A stretch of 64,000 nt of DNA from Paenibacillus sp. L3-i20 (GCF_022180385.2 NZ_BQME02000002.1:992001-1056000), one strand, 5' to 3'. Positions 16,553 through 25,327 are shown, counted from the first letter of the stretch. Numbers and translations are program-made. Notes: generated from the letters alone by a model not told the origin.

Positions 16553-17161
16553 TTATTGATTATTTTGTTTCATAAGATCCGCTATTTGTTGTGCATCTTC
16601 ACTTGTAGATTGTTCAAGATATTTAATGACATTAAATTGTCTCTCTTTAGAGTGGTTTTGACTAAGTTTCCACTTGCCTTCCATTCTTTCGATTTTCATT
16701 TTGAACATAACGATACCTTTAGATAATCCTTCTACAAATTGCCTATTTGTTTCATTAATTGAATAGGGGCTAGTTGACCCCTCATATTTGGTTACTAGTT
16801 TCTCTAATGACTTAATTCCTTCCTGCAAATCTTCTATTATTTCAACCCTTCCATAAACATGTACCGCTACATAATTCCACGTTGGCACCGATAAGTTGGT
16901 TTCGTACAAAGAAGACGAGATATAGATATGAGGTCCAGAAAAAACGATTAGTACTTCTTGCTGCCCGATATCTTTCCACTGGGTATTTGGTCTGGCGAAA
17001 TGACCATATAAATATCCTTCTCCTCTTTCTACTATAAAGGGTAAATGGGATGCCTCTGGTCTTTGATTATGATTGGAAAATATAATGCCAAAGCTGTTAC
17101 TTTCGATAAAGTCGTAAATTTTCTCACTGTCATCTATACGGAAGTGTTTCGGAATATACAT
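16553..17161 (-). CDS. paiB: FMN-binding negative transcriptional regulator, PaiB family
   Basis: This 202-aa protein starts MYIPKHFRIDD, the family hallmark. It contains LPFIVERGEGYLYGHFARPNT (about residues 40-60), the VPTWNYVAVHVYGRVEI core (about 100-116) and the late KLSQNHS motif (about 170) typical of PaiB. In B. subtilis PaiB works with PaiA, a polyamine acetyltransferase, and lowers expression of sporulation and protease genes; no PaiA lies adjacent here. AGGAGG precedes the ATG at 17161 by about 10 nt; a start 7 codons upstream would overlap it. Confidence 0.9.
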   Translation of the reverse strand: MYIPKHFRIDDSEKIYDFIESNSFGIIFSNHNQRPEASHLPFIVERGEGYLYGHFARPNTQWKDIGQQEVLIVFSGPHIYISSSLYETNLSVPTWNYVAVHVYGRVEIIEDLQEGIKSLEKLVTKYEGSTSPYSINETNRQFVEGLSKGIVMFKMKIERMEGKWKLSQNHSKERQFNVIKYLEQSTSEDAQQIADLMKQNNQ

Positions 17162-17303
17162 GTCTTTGTTACCTCCTAACATATTTCACAAAAGGAGTGT
17201 AGTCGAGTGTTCTCGTTCTGCTAACCCCACTAAGATTGCAATCTTTTATACTGTGCAAATTAATTAGCATCACTACTGTATTAAAGAGGATCTATATCTA
17301 TTA

Positions 17304-17537
17304 TTACATCGTTTCTTTACTTCTAAATTGGTAGGTTAGTAATACGACCAGAGCAATTAATACGAGTACAATTATTGCGTTGCTTTTAATACTACTATTA
17401 ATAGTTGCCACAGAAAATAAAATGCAATATGCAAAGATTGTTTTTAGTAAATGATCCAAATACTCTCCATAAATATTGTTTATGACTGAAATTAAAGAGA
17501 AAAGAAAGCCTATTGATAATGAAATGTATAGTATCAA
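17304..17537 (-). CDS. Small three-helix membrane protein
   Basis: The 77-aa protein consists almost entirely of three hydrophobic helices (about residues 1-18, 28-48 and 52-70) with a short basic tail (YQFRSKETM). No family was recognised. The TTG start at 17537 follows GAGG by about 10 nt. Confidence 0.5.
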   Translation of the reverse strand: MILYISLSIGFLFSLISVINNIYGEYLDHLLKTIFAYCILFSVATINSSIKSNAIIVLVLIALVVLLTYQFRSKETM

Positions 17538-17595
17538 AGTTATGCTTCCTCGCTTTCTTTCACAGCTTCAGATAAAGGAGGCGTTATATTGGATT

Positions 17596-17928
17596 TCATT
17601 CAATTTTCCCGAAATGAATTTTATTGGGCAATTTCTCCCTATAGATTGAATCATAAATATCTTGTAGGTTTGGTACATAGTTTATTGTTAGCTTCAAATC
17701 TTGTAGAAATAGAGGATCCAACTCCTCTATTTCTACAATTCGATCAAGTGTTAAGGAAATAAATTCTTGGTTGAACAAACTTTGTTTATGTGCGTGTAAC
17801 AGACTGATTTTAACATCTTGAGTATGTTCAATTTCATTCGCTTCAACCTCTAATATTTTTCCTATAATCCAATAATCATCTAATGTGCTAATCTTGACAT
17901 ATTTACCAGAGTATTCGAAAGCATTCAT
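17596..17928 (-). CDS. Conserved hypothetical protein, 110 aa
   Basis: From the ATG at 17928, which has GAGGGAGAAATTT directly upstream, this encodes 110 aa beginning MNAFEYSGKYVKISTLDDYW. It looks like a small SH3- or Sm-like beta barrel (YVKISTLDDYWIIGKILEVE, then VKISLLHAHKQSL) with a helical tail, but this is inference from pattern only. The frame is open to 18039 without a better start. Confidence 0.55.
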   Translation of the reverse strand: MNAFEYSGKYVKISTLDDYWIIGKILEVEANEIEHTQDVKISLLHAHKQSLFNQEFISLTLDRIVEIEELDPLFLQDLKLTINYVPNLQDIYDSIYREKLPNKIHFGKIE

Positions 17929-18169
17929 AAATTTCTCCCTCACTTTTAAAGGAATCATCCGTTTGTTCTTTTCATTTAAGCTTAAAGTATTATGATTTAT
18001 TTCTGTTCTTTCTTGATTAGAATCATACAAATTACGCATATGAAAACATAGCTAATCGTAGTAAAAGAAAAACTGTTCGCAATTACTGACAGTTTGCCAA
18101 CATAATATGAAGAGATGGACCTAGATAAAGACAGTTACTCTTTCGATAAAGATTCGTTTTTGATTTTTT

Positions 18170-19042
18170 TCACAGTTCTCCAACATAAACGGCAGTTCCA
18201 GAGATATAAACATCCATAATCGAATCATTTATTTTATTTACTTCAACATTAACTCTTCCATCTCTATTCATTTCTTGTCCTTGCTCAACAGTAAAAGATA
18301 TCGACTGTAGTTCAGGCTTCATATAAGTTAAATAGTAGGCACCCATTACCCCAGACGCAGTTCCGGTAATAGAATCTTCAATCGTTCCAGAATAAGGTGA
18401 AGAGAAATGCCTAGCATGCATAAATGCATCTTTATCGTACGTTTGTAAACAAAACGGGTGTAGGGATGCTTTTGGATTTTCAATGAGAATATCGGGAAAC
18501 AATGAATTTATGGGCTTCATTTTTGAAAAGCTGTTAAGATCTTTGATAGGAATTAATAATGTCCATGTTCCTGTGCTCCCATATACGATAGGATAATTAG
18601 CATCATATTCGTAAGAAGCTAGGCCAATAGAATGAAGTAGCTTTTCAGTATCTCCTTCAAAAGAAACGAACTGTGGATTACCTTGTTTCATCTTCATTGT
18701 TATTCCATTATTATGTAAAAATTCGATTGGTAGCAATCCGATATTTGTTTCAATAGTAATAAAATCAGATTTAATTAATCCTCTGCTCTTCAAACAATAC
18801 AGTGATGCCATTGTCGCATGTCCACACAAGTTGATCTCATGACCAGGTGTGAAAAACTTTAATTTCAAATCTGCTTTATCCGACCCTAATACAAACACAG
18901 TCTCATTAAATCCAACTTTTTTTGCAATTTCCAGCATGTTCTCATTATCCAAATGATCTGCGTTTATGACAACTCCCGCGGGATTTCCCATATTTGGTGT
19001 TTTTGTGAATGCATCGTAATGATACACCTGTGTATTAAGCAA
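18170..19042 (-). CDS. PhzF-family isomerase/epimerase
   Basis: This 290-aa protein has the PhzF fold signatures: VYHYDAFTKTPNMGNPAGVV at the start, the catalytic Glu in GFNETVFV, FFTPGHEINLCGHATMAS (about residues 66-83) and the mirrored C-terminal DSITGTASGVMGAYY. The family has two diaminopimelate-epimerase-like halves; the natural substrate of the B. subtilis-type members is unknown. The TTG at 19042 follows GAGGGGGACTAGAG and fits the usual N-terminus; the frame is open to 19081, where it would begin with extra residues not typical of the family. Confidence 0.86.
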   Translation of the reverse strand: MLNTQVYHYDAFTKTPNMGNPAGVVINADHLDNENMLEIAKKVGFNETVFVLGSDKADLKLKFFTPGHEINLCGHATMASLYCLKSRGLIKSDFITIETNIGLLPIEFLHNNGITMKMKQGNPQFVSFEGDTEKLLHSIGLASYEYDANYPIVYGSTGTWTLLIPIKDLNSFSKMKPINSLFPDILIENPKASLHPFCLQTYDKDAFMHARHFSSPYSGTIEDSITGTASGVMGAYYLTYMKPELQSISFTVEQGQEMNRDGRVNVEVNKINDSIMDVYISGTAVYVGEL

Positions 19043-19080
19043 CTCTAGTCCCCCTCGACATGTGACAAACTCAATTCTCA

Positions 19081-19644
19081 CTAATCAATATCTTGAATGG
19101 TCCAACTAGCATTTTCTTCTTTTGTTTTCAATAATACATAAACTGAAATTTGCTCAGCTGTGCTATCTAATCTTTTTTGCATAACTTGCACAACTGCTTG
19201 GTATACATACTTTTGTTCAGTAATCGAAATGGTATCTCTCAAGCTAATCCCCACAATTTTGTCAGAAGGAAAATTACTTACCATACTATCTTTATATAAT
19301 AATTTCATGTAATCGGACTCATTTTCTTCCCATATATATTTGACCCGTAAATTTATTACTTTAATAACTTCTAATTCATCTCCTTCATAGTTAGCTTCAT
19401 CAATGTATGTTGGTGATTCTGGAATTGTTGACTCCATTGGAGTAGGTGTTGGAGATGCAGTCTCAGTATTTTCTGTAGCAATTGGGCTTGCACTTTCTAT
19501 GTTAAGTGTTTCCGTTGGAGTTACTGTCACAGTGCTTACTAATTCCGTTGGAAGTGGAACAGCAATTTCCGAATTCCTGGTTTTTTGTTCACCACATGCT
19601 GTAAGTACTACTATTAATGCTAATATTATAATGATCCGTTTCAT
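19081..19644 (-). CDS. Putative lipoprotein with Pro/Thr/Ser-rich linker
   Basis: The 187-aa product has a type II signal peptide (MKRIIIILALIVVLTAC, lipobox LTAC) and is predicted to be lipid-anchored outside the cell. Residues about 30-80 form a low-complexity linker rich in Thr, Pro, Ser and Glu. The C-terminal 100 residues look like a small alpha/beta domain (VIKVINLRVKYIWEENESDYM onward), reminiscent of NTF2-like lipoproteins. Function is unknown. AAAGGGGG precedes the ATG. Confidence 0.65.
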   Translation of the reverse strand: MKRIIIILALIVVLTACGEQKTRNSEIAVPLPTELVSTVTVTPTETLNIESASPIATENTETASPTPTPMESTIPESPTYIDEANYEGDELEVIKVINLRVKYIWEENESDYMKLLYKDSMVSNFPSDKIVGISLRDTISITEQKYVYQAVVQVMQKRLDSTAEQISVYVLLKTKEENASWTIQDID

Positions 19645-19869
19645 CTGCGGCCCCCTTTATTCATGTTAATTGATTATCAGATGTTGTTCGGACTTTTCAA
19701 TCGAAATACTATATTAAATTCCTATTTATGTATACCTATACCAGACGCTTTTTTAGCATAAAAAGTTCTTCTTATCTCAAAAAAAATATCAACCATATCA
19801 AAGACAGAAGTCTTTGTATGGCTGATTGTTTATACAACATTATTGCTTTAACTGTGGTGGCGAATAACA

Positions 19870-20367
19870 TTATTGCAATATCGATAGTTCTCTTTCCATT
19901 TCGATCGATACAATTTTTTGACCTTCTTGATTGATCATGAGTTTGCTTCCACAAGGAATAAACTCATTTTTACTGTAGAAGATGAGAGCCTTTGTGTTTG
20001 TGTTATGGCAAAATAATTTCATCTTTTTGAGTTTATGTTCTTCGAGCGCTTTAGCCATCATAATCTTCAATAAATATTGGGAAATACCTTGCCCTCGATA
20101 TGGACTTGATAAAATAACATTTCCTAAATAGCAGCTTAATTCAATTTTGTTAATATCATAAAGATTTGCATATGCTATCGGTTTGTCATTGTCCTTTACG
20201 ATTACAGTAGGACTAAATCGTTTCTCTAATCTTAATTGAATTTGCTCCGGAGTTAATGGAAATACAAATTTAGGACCAAAAGCGAATAGTTCTTGAGCAT
20301 TTAGTGGAAAAGTACATATCGTTTCCAAGTCACGATTAGCAAGAGCTCTATGCGATAATCCACACAT
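19870..20367 (-). CDS. GNAT-family N-acetyltransferase
   Basis: This 165-aa protein contains the GNAT acetyl-CoA loop SSPYRGQGISQYLLKIM (about residues 88-104) and the terminal ALIFYSKNEF segment. The first domain half (LSHRALANRDLETICTFPLN) matches a GNAT branch in which beta1 is followed by FPLNAQELF. The substrate is unknown. AAAGGAGTGAGTGT is a strong ribosome binding site. Confidence 0.8.
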   Translation of the reverse strand: MCGLSHRALANRDLETICTFPLNAQELFAFGPKFVFPLTPEQIQLRLEKRFSPTVIVKDNDKPIAYANLYDINKIELSCYLGNVILSSPYRGQGISQYLLKIMMAKALEEHKLKKMKLFCHNTNTKALIFYSKNEFIPCGSKLMINQEGQKIVSIEMERELSILQ

Positions 20368-20392
20368 ACACTCACTCCTTTAAAGGTCAGCT

Positions 20393-20587
20393 TCATTTCC
20401 GTTCAAGATTAAATGCTCTTCGGAGGTAGAAATACATCGATATACCAAAAACCACACTTAGAAGAAAGGAGAAAATTAAACAGTATAGCCAATCATATTT
20501 ACCAATTAGGAATATCAAGCCAAACGTTACTACAAAGCATACAAGTTCTAATAAAATAGTAATTTGAAACAGCTTCCTTCTGGTCAA
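20393..20587 (-). CDS. Small two-helix membrane protein
   Basis: This 64-aa protein has two helices (about residues 8-28 and 34-53) flanked by basic residues (MTRRK at the start, LRRAFNLERK at the end). The TTG at 20587 has AGGGGGATCTAG directly upstream, which supports expression. The family is not recognised. Confidence 0.5.
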   Translation of the reverse strand: MTRRKLFQITILLELVCFVVTFGLIFLIGKYDWLYCLIFSFLLSVVFGISMYFYLRRAFNLERK

Positions 20588-20643
20588 CTAGATCCCCCTA
20601 CTTCAGCACAATGTATTTCGCTTATAGTTAATGACATTAAATA

Positions 20644-21204
20644 TTAATCGCATTTCATTTTCTTTCTCATATACAACGCAACTTCCTCGCAAGTGATATC
20701 CTCGATGTCATAAAGCGATAAATCAATTCCTTCAATTGTAAAGCCGCAGCTTTTGTAAAAATGAATGGCCGGTACGTTCGTATTTTGAGTTTCTAGTGTT
20801 ACGGCTCTACATTTATTTTGTGTTGCAAGATCAATCACTTTATCAATGAGTAACTTCCCATAACCTCTTCTTTTATAATTATTATGAACTTGAAAATGCC
20901 ATATTAATAATGTATTATTCCAAGTCTGTGGTTCTACGATTGCAATTGCTAGTAACTTATCCTCTATGTAAACTCCTAACGAATAGTTCATTTTAATAAT
21001 TTTCATGTAATGATTTAGATCATCATCACTGTTCGTTTCTTGTTTTACAAATGGTTCGTTTAGTTCCATAAGATTCAATTGCATAGTACAGGATTGTAAA
21101 GATTCATCTTTTTTCACTTCGTATTTATGTGTTGATGTATATCCAAAATCACCTATCTTAAGAAAATCATCAATTGAGAAATCGGTTAATATCTTTATAT
21201 CCAT
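20644..21204 (-). CDS. GNAT-family N-acetyltransferase
   Basis: The 186-aa protein has the GNAT core with VHNNYKRRGYGKLLIDKVI (about residues 107-125, acetyl-CoA loop RRGYGK) and AIHFYKSCGFTIEGID near the C-terminus. The first ~70 residues are specific to this subgroup and may shape the acceptor site. The ATG at 21204, six bases after GAGGTG, is preferred over the GTG three codons upstream that overlaps this site. Confidence 0.8.
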   Translation of the reverse strand: MDIKILTDFSIDDFLKIGDFGYTSTHKYEVKKDESLQSCTMQLNLMELNEPFVKQETNSDDDLNHYMKIIKMNYSLGVYIEDKLLAIAIVEPQTWNNTLLIWHFQVHNNYKRRGYGKLLIDKVIDLATQNKCRAVTLETQNTNVPAIHFYKSCGFTIEGIDLSLYDIEDITCEEVALYMRKKMKCD

Positions 21205-21228
21205 CTTATACACCTCGTGAACATACTA

Positions 21229-21375
21229 TTAATTTCTTGTTTTCTTCACTTCATCAATTAGGATATCGAGCTTTTCTAATAATTGTCGATCATTTTCGAG
21301 TTTACGTTTGAACTGTACTTCTATCGTAATGATACAAAAAACTATAATAATTAATGAACAAATGACTATAATCAG
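21229..21375 (-). CDS. Tiny membrane/coiled-coil protein with a non-canonical start
   Basis: A 48-codon frame encodes a hydrophobic helix (IIVICSLIIIVFCIITI) followed by a charged helix (EVQFKRKLENDRQLLEKLD). It ends at TAA 21229-21231. GGGAGG lies just upstream, but the only codons at a normal distance are CTG (21373-21375) and ATT (21370-21372); the one GTG in frame overlaps the ribosome binding site. The architecture equals the 50-aa protein at 10602-10754. Either CTG/ATT initiation occurs or the start codon has been lost. Confidence 0.45.
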   Translation of the reverse strand: MIIVICSLIIIVFCIITIEVQFKRKLENDRQLLEKLDILIDEVKKTRN

Positions 21376-21388
21376 ACACACCTCCCAA

Positions 21389-21796
21389 TTATGTTACTTC
21401 AAGTGGCTCCTGACGCTTGAGTATAAAATACAATAAATTATCTTTTAAATAAGGTTCCCTATTAAAACCCATTTTCTCCAACAATTTTTGTGATCGACTA
21501 TTCTCATGTTCAGTTGTAGCTTCTATATAATCAAGTTCCATAATTTCAAATCCTACATTAAGTATCTTTTGTAAAGCTTCTTGCATTAACCCCTTGCCCC
21601 AGAAATCAGGAGACAAATCAAAACCTATTTCTGCTCTTGAACCTTCAGAATCATTAAACCAACAATGAAATCCGCATGTTCCAACTAGTTCATTGTTCTC
21701 TTTACTAAATAATCCGTACCTACAGCCGGTATCATTAAGATGAAATGTAATAATGTCTTTGGCTTCTTTCAGATTTTCACATACATCAATATCCAT
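21389..21796 (-). CDS. N-terminally truncated RimJ/RimL-type GNAT protein
   Basis: The frame encodes about 135 aa matching the C-terminal three quarters of a RimJ/RimL-type acetyltransferase: EIGFDLSPDFWGKGLMQEAL (acetyl-CoA loop) and NSRSQKLLEKMGFNRE. Family members are normally about 175-185 aa and start with an ERLxLRPL strand, which is absent. The first ATG (21794-21796) has no ribosome binding site and lies 4 nt after the stop of a 22-codon lipoprotein leader, so any translation would have to be coupled. It is probably a remnant, perhaps still expressed. Confidence 0.55.
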   Translation of the reverse strand: MDIDVCENLKEAKDIITFHLNDTGCRYGLFSKENNELVGTCGFHCWFNDSEGSRAEIGFDLSPDFWGKGLMQEALQKILNVGFEIMELDYIEATTEHENSRSQKLLEKMGFNREPYLKDNLLYFILKRQEPLEVT

Positions 21797-21800
21797 AAAT

Positions 21801-21869
21801 TTAATTAGTACAGGCACTGAGAACAGTCATTATAAGAATCACAAGAAAAGTTATAATTATTTGTTTCAT
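21801..21869 (-). CDS. 22-codon lipoprotein signal peptide (remnant or micro-lipoprotein)
   Basis: ATG at 21867-21869, with AGAGGTGTGAAAA upstream, opens a frame encoding MKQIIITFLVILIMTVLSAC followed by Thr-Asn and TAA. This is a complete type II signal peptide with lipobox LSAC but almost no mature protein. It abuts a truncated acetyltransferase, so a deletion that joined the start of a lipoprotein gene to the end of a GNAT gene is likely; a genuine micro-lipoprotein is the alternative. Confidence 0.5.
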   Translation of the reverse strand: MKQIIITFLVILIMTVLSACTN

Positions 21870-21893
21870 TTTTCACACCTCTATAGACATAAT

Positions 21894-22232
21894 TCAAAGT
21901 AATATTCGATCCCCTGTAGTCGTCGGTTGCGATATTACTAAAAACTCAATAGATCCATCAGATTTATTGAGAATTTGATGCGGTGTTTGTGGTGGTATTT
22001 CAATACCTTCAAATTGGTTCAACTCGTGTAGCTCACCGTTCAAGTCTAAGATTACTTGTCCAATAAGGATATAGAAAAACTGTGTTGAGCGATTATGATA
22101 ATGCTTTACTTCCTTTGTTCCCGCAGGCATTCTTTCGTGTATAATGCTTAAGTTTTGGTGATTCATAAGTCGCCATCCATCGCAGTTACTACCCCAGACG
22201 TAATGAGCTGCTGTATCTTTATTAATCTTCAT
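21894..22232 (-). CDS. Cupin-domain protein
   Basis: This 112-aa protein shows a single cupin: motif 1 in KHYHNRSTQFFYILIGQ (about residues 42-58, with H-x-H and a Gln in the usual Glu place) and motif 2 in IPPQTPHQI (about 78-86). The two His of motif 1 and the His of motif 2 could hold a metal. The role is unknown. AGAAGG precedes the ATG at 22232. Confidence 0.75.
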   Translation of the reverse strand: MKINKDTAAHYVWGSNCDGWRLMNHQNLSIIHERMPAGTKEVKHYHNRSTQFFYILIGQVILDLNGELHELNQFEGIEIPPQTPHQILNKSDGSIEFLVISQPTTTGDRILL

Positions 22233-22267
22233 ATGAAAGCACCTTCTATCGTATACATTGTTTGAAT

Positions 22268-22882
22268 CTACTTGCTCTTATAGATAAATCCGTCAGTTCC
22301 TTCGAGCATATAATAATATTCAAATAATTGTAATGTTCTATCTTTCAGCCTGTTTTTGTGGATTACTTGAATATTAACTAATCCCTGAGAACCGATGTTA
22401 AACGAATTTTCTACTTGAAACGTACTTACTACAAATTCAGTTTCCTTGATATGGTTCTGCAACCAACCTTTTTGCGCTTCAATAAGTAATTTTTTGGGCT
22501 TGTCGTCTAGTTTCGCGATAAGCTTTTTGTAAATTTCATTTAGTTCTTTATCCCAAATTTCTATATACTTCGTTTCTAATTGAATTAGTCCTTGAGTTGA
22601 AAACTCAGAAGAGTTATTGAGATCATCAAATTCTTTTTCGTAATCTTTATCTATTGGATTTGATTGCACAAGTTCAATATAACTTTGCGAAACGTCATAC
22701 GAGCCACTTTTTTCTGTAACATCATTTTCAGATGGAACAGCGGGTGTGGAACTAGCTTGTATTGATTCTTCTTGAGTCATAGTATTAGTATCTACAAAAG
22801 TACTCTCTGGTTTATTAACTCCTGCGCTACACGCAGTAAGAGATCCTATTAATACGGATAGTAAAATTAGTTTTAGCTTCAT
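22268..22882 (-). CDS. Lipoprotein with LprI/DUF1311-like domain
   Basis: From the ATG at 22882 (GGAGG, 9-nt spacer) the product is 204 aa. A type II signal peptide ends in LTAC (about residue 18), followed by a Ser/Thr-rich linker. The C-terminal half has the LprI/DUF1311 pattern: a helix WDKELNEIYKKLIAKLDDKP, then KKLLIEAQKGWLQNHIKETE (about residues 120-140). LprI-type proteins are linked to lysozyme inhibition in Gram-negative bacteria and mycobacteria; a surface role here is inference. The two Cys that often flank this domain are not visible. Confidence 0.72.
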   Translation of the reverse strand: MKLKLILLSVLIGSLTACSAGVNKPESTFVDTNTMTQEESIQASSTPAVPSENDVTEKSGSYDVSQSYIELVQSNPIDKDYEKEFDDLNNSSEFSTQGLIQLETKYIEIWDKELNEIYKKLIAKLDDKPKKLLIEAQKGWLQNHIKETEFVVSTFQVENSFNIGSQGLVNIQVIHKNRLKDRTLQLFEYYYMLEGTDGFIYKSK

Positions 22883-23216
22883 ATGTAACATCCTCCACAA
22901 TAGATCGATTTTGGTAGAAATGGTGTTATTGCTCCCGTAAACTCTTTTTCCTTATCATCCTCTTGTTTGAGTTCAGTTCTTACAAACCAATTTCTTATAA
23001 ATATAGACTACTTTTATAAATTAGAATCATTTATTTCCTAATGATTAACCGAACCTCTTTTTTTCAGATAAAATCTTTCCCATATCTTTATTCAAAATTA
23101 ACATAGTTCATGAAAAATTCCGACAATTAATTGAAGTCATCTAGTTTACTAATCTTAAATTTAAGCTTATATTGACCTTCATCATTTGCAATTGCAAATC
23201 CAATAAGCTCTTAAGT
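22883..23216. other. 334-bp AT-rich gap with a possible coding remnant
   Basis: No intact gene is visible here. On the minus strand, 27 codons from 23210 to the TAA at 23127-23129 read ELIGFAIANDEGQYKLKFKI and then SKLDDFN, which looks like the C-terminal end of a real beta-rich protein but is preceded by an in-frame stop and has no start. It may be a decayed gene end. The rest is AT-rich and probably carries the promoter of the downstream lipoprotein gene. Confidence 0.3.
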
Positions 23217-23783
23217 TCACATAGATAGTCGTGTCACTTTTATTAATTTCAAATCTTCGAACTCAAGTTTATAAATATCAGGTTTTTTTGTTTGTGTTAA
23301 AAAATCATATCCATAACTTGCATCAAAATAATTCATCATCAAAGTCATCACATTTCCATGTGTTCCAATAGCGATTTTCTTTCCTTTATATAGTTCCATA
23401 ATTGCTTTCAACACAGCTACCGCTCTATTCTGACAAGCTGCGTTTGATTCTCCACCCGGAAGAAAATAACTGAAATCGAGGAAGCTTTGTTTTAGAAAAG
23501 GCATAAATTCTTCATCTCGTATTGAATAATCATCACCTGCAAAGCGCTTTTCCCTTAAATCCTCATAGATATCGATATTCAACTTTAACTTTTGAGCTAG
23601 TTCTTCTATAGTTAGAATCGCACGTGTATATGGACTGGATACGATAACATTTACACCTTCATTTTCAAGTAATCCAGTTATTTCTAAAGCTTTTTTCTTT
23701 CCCTCAATTGTTAATCCCCTTGTCCTTTCAGTGCCCTCGTTGTATGGAGATTCAGCATGCCTAACCATATAAATAGTTGTCAT
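23217..23783 (-). CDS. Histidine phosphatase family protein (phosphoglycerate-mutase-like)
   Basis: The 188-aa protein starts with the RHG-type motif MVRHAESPYN, in which the His (about residue 9) is the phosphorylated nucleophile. It also has SSPYTRAILTIEEL (second Arg, about residues 49-62), an acidic catalytic residue in LREKRFAG, and the second catalytic His in IAIGTHGNVMT (about 140). All four pocket residues are present, so it should be an active phosphatase on small phosphometabolites. AAGGAGGACTATT precedes the ATG. Confidence 0.86.
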   Translation of the reverse strand: MTTIYMVRHAESPYNEGTERTRGLTIEGKKKALEITGLLENEGVNVIVSSPYTRAILTIEELAQKLKLNIDIYEDLREKRFAGDDYSIRDEEFMPFLKQSFLDFSYFLPGGESNAACQNRAVAVLKAIMELYKGKKIAIGTHGNVMTLMMNYFDASYGYDFLTQTKKPDIYKLEFEDLKLIKVTRLSM

Positions 23784-23872
23784 AATAGTCCTCCTTGTAT
23801 CAAAAATAAATAATTTGATTAAACTAAAAGTTCTAGATACGAGTACAGTACGGATATTGATTTTTGTTTTGA

Positions 23873-24415
23873 TTATTTCATTAATTCTTTTCCATCAATG
23901 TCGTAATATTTATAATGTCTAAATTCATATGATTTATCATTAGACTGTGGAAGATCAATCCATGTAACACTTGCTTGATTAATAGTGAGTGTTTGCTCAA
24001 TTAGCTTACCATTTACATTAACTTGGAACTTTGCGATATCATTTTCATTGTTAGTTACAATCATCATTTGGAATTTTTGATTATCTCTATTATTGGGCAG
24101 GAACATAGTAAATGAGGTATTATCTCTGACTTCGATTGTTGACCATTTAAAATTCCCTTTTTCGTTTTTAGTAAATTGAATAATCGCAGGACTGTTATTA
24201 GCCAAGAATCCAACCACTTTCGAATTGATCGTTTCTTTAATATCTATAAGCTCAACTTTCTTATTTTCATAACCCTTAATTGATCCAATGACCTTTATAA
24301 TAGATTCGTCATCATTACCGTATAGTGGTTTAGTGGTGTTTAGATTATAAAGTACAACGATAACGACTAATACAATCGTACTTATGCCAACTAGTAACTT
24401 CCTACTTTTCCACAA
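23873..24415 (-). CDS. Membrane-anchored hypothetical protein
   Basis: This 180-aa protein has one N-terminal helix (about residues 7-24) after a basic start and an extracytoplasmic beta-rich domain with the look of an immunoglobulin-like or lipocalin-like sandwich (WSTIEVRDNTSFTMFLP, KFQVNVNGKLIEQTLTINQ). No family was recognised. TTG at 24415 follows AAGGGTGAG. It may be a secreted stress protein, but nothing in the neighbourhood specifies a role. Confidence 0.5.
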   Translation of the reverse strand: MWKSRKLLVGISTIVLVVIVVLYNLNTTKPLYGNDDESIIKVIGSIKGYENKKVELIDIKETINSKVVGFLANNSPAIIQFTKNEKGNFKWSTIEVRDNTSFTMFLPNNRDNQKFQMMIVTNNENDIAKFQVNVNGKLIEQTLTINQASVTWIDLPQSNDKSYEFRHYKYYDIDGKELMK

Positions 24416-24522
24416 TCAGTACTCACCCTTCCGGACTTCAAAATATCAAGATCCATCTTTTACTGAATAAGGTTTCCAATATCTGAGTTGTATTTGTTGA
24501 GAGAGCACAAAGTAAATCGATT

Positions 24523-25113
24523 CTACTTCCCCGTCGGATTAGTTGAATATAAATGATCAGCAATCATTAAATAGGACAATCCAATATCCTTTAAGATAAC
24601 CATTGATAGTGAGTATGCATTCTTTGTATCTCTAGCTTCTTTAAAGGAAGTGATTGTTTTAAACTCCCCTTTAACCTTTTCAAAAAAATAAGTTAAAGTA
24701 ATGATATTATATTTCTCTTTTTTTATGAAACTATTACCATATTTACTTATTATTATGTCGAGATTATCTCCCATCTTAATACCCCTTGGTGTTATGAATT
24801 TATCAAAATTATCATATTCACTATTCAGGATTAATCCACTCACTTTATCATCTCTGTAGTGAACACTTATTCCTGAGTATTCAAATAACCTAATATAATC
24901 TAACGTTTTTGTTGGTTGTCCAATTAATTTTTCAACATCAGTTTTTTTCATTCCAAAGTTAATCTTAATGTTATTGCTTAGATCATAAAAAGCTAAGTCA
25001 TTCTTTTGAAAAATTCCTTCTTTGAAACTTTCTTCTTTTGCAAATGTCTCTTTTGTTGTACTACTACATGCTGATAAAAAAACAGCCAAAACTACAATCA
25101 ATATTTTTTTCAT
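24523..25113 (-). CDS. Putative lipoprotein with SmpA/BLIP-like repeats
   Basis: This 196-aa protein has a type II signal peptide (MKKILIVVLAVFLSAC). After it come two similar segments, INFGMKKTDVEKLIGQPT and IKMGDNLDIIISKYGNSF, the G-M/D-x-x-x-x-I-x-x-x-G pattern of BamE/BLIP-like folds. Such modules are protein-interaction surfaces in secreted lipoproteins. Function is unknown. AAAGGAGCG precedes the ATG. Confidence 0.6.
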   Translation of the reverse strand: MKKILIVVLAVFLSACSSTTKETFAKEESFKEGIFQKNDLAFYDLSNNIKINFGMKKTDVEKLIGQPTKTLDYIRLFEYSGISVHYRDDKVSGLILNSEYDNFDKFITPRGIKMGDNLDIIISKYGNSFIKKEKYNIITLTYFFEKVKGEFKTITSFKEARDTKNAYSLSMVILKDIGLSYLMIADHLYSTNPTGK

Positions 25114-25327
25114 TTCAACGCTCCTTTGAATATATCATTCCGTTTTTATTTGGCCATTCTACTAGAAGTTCATCTAATTGATACATATTTTCTCGAGTTA
25201 TCCGTAGTTGTATCCTGATACTAAAAATTGATTTATTATTTGTATAATTAATAAGCACGTGCATATTTGTCAATTTAATCTTATTATTATCGCTAATATT
25301 CGCCCTAACCTCTACTCTCTGATTTGA

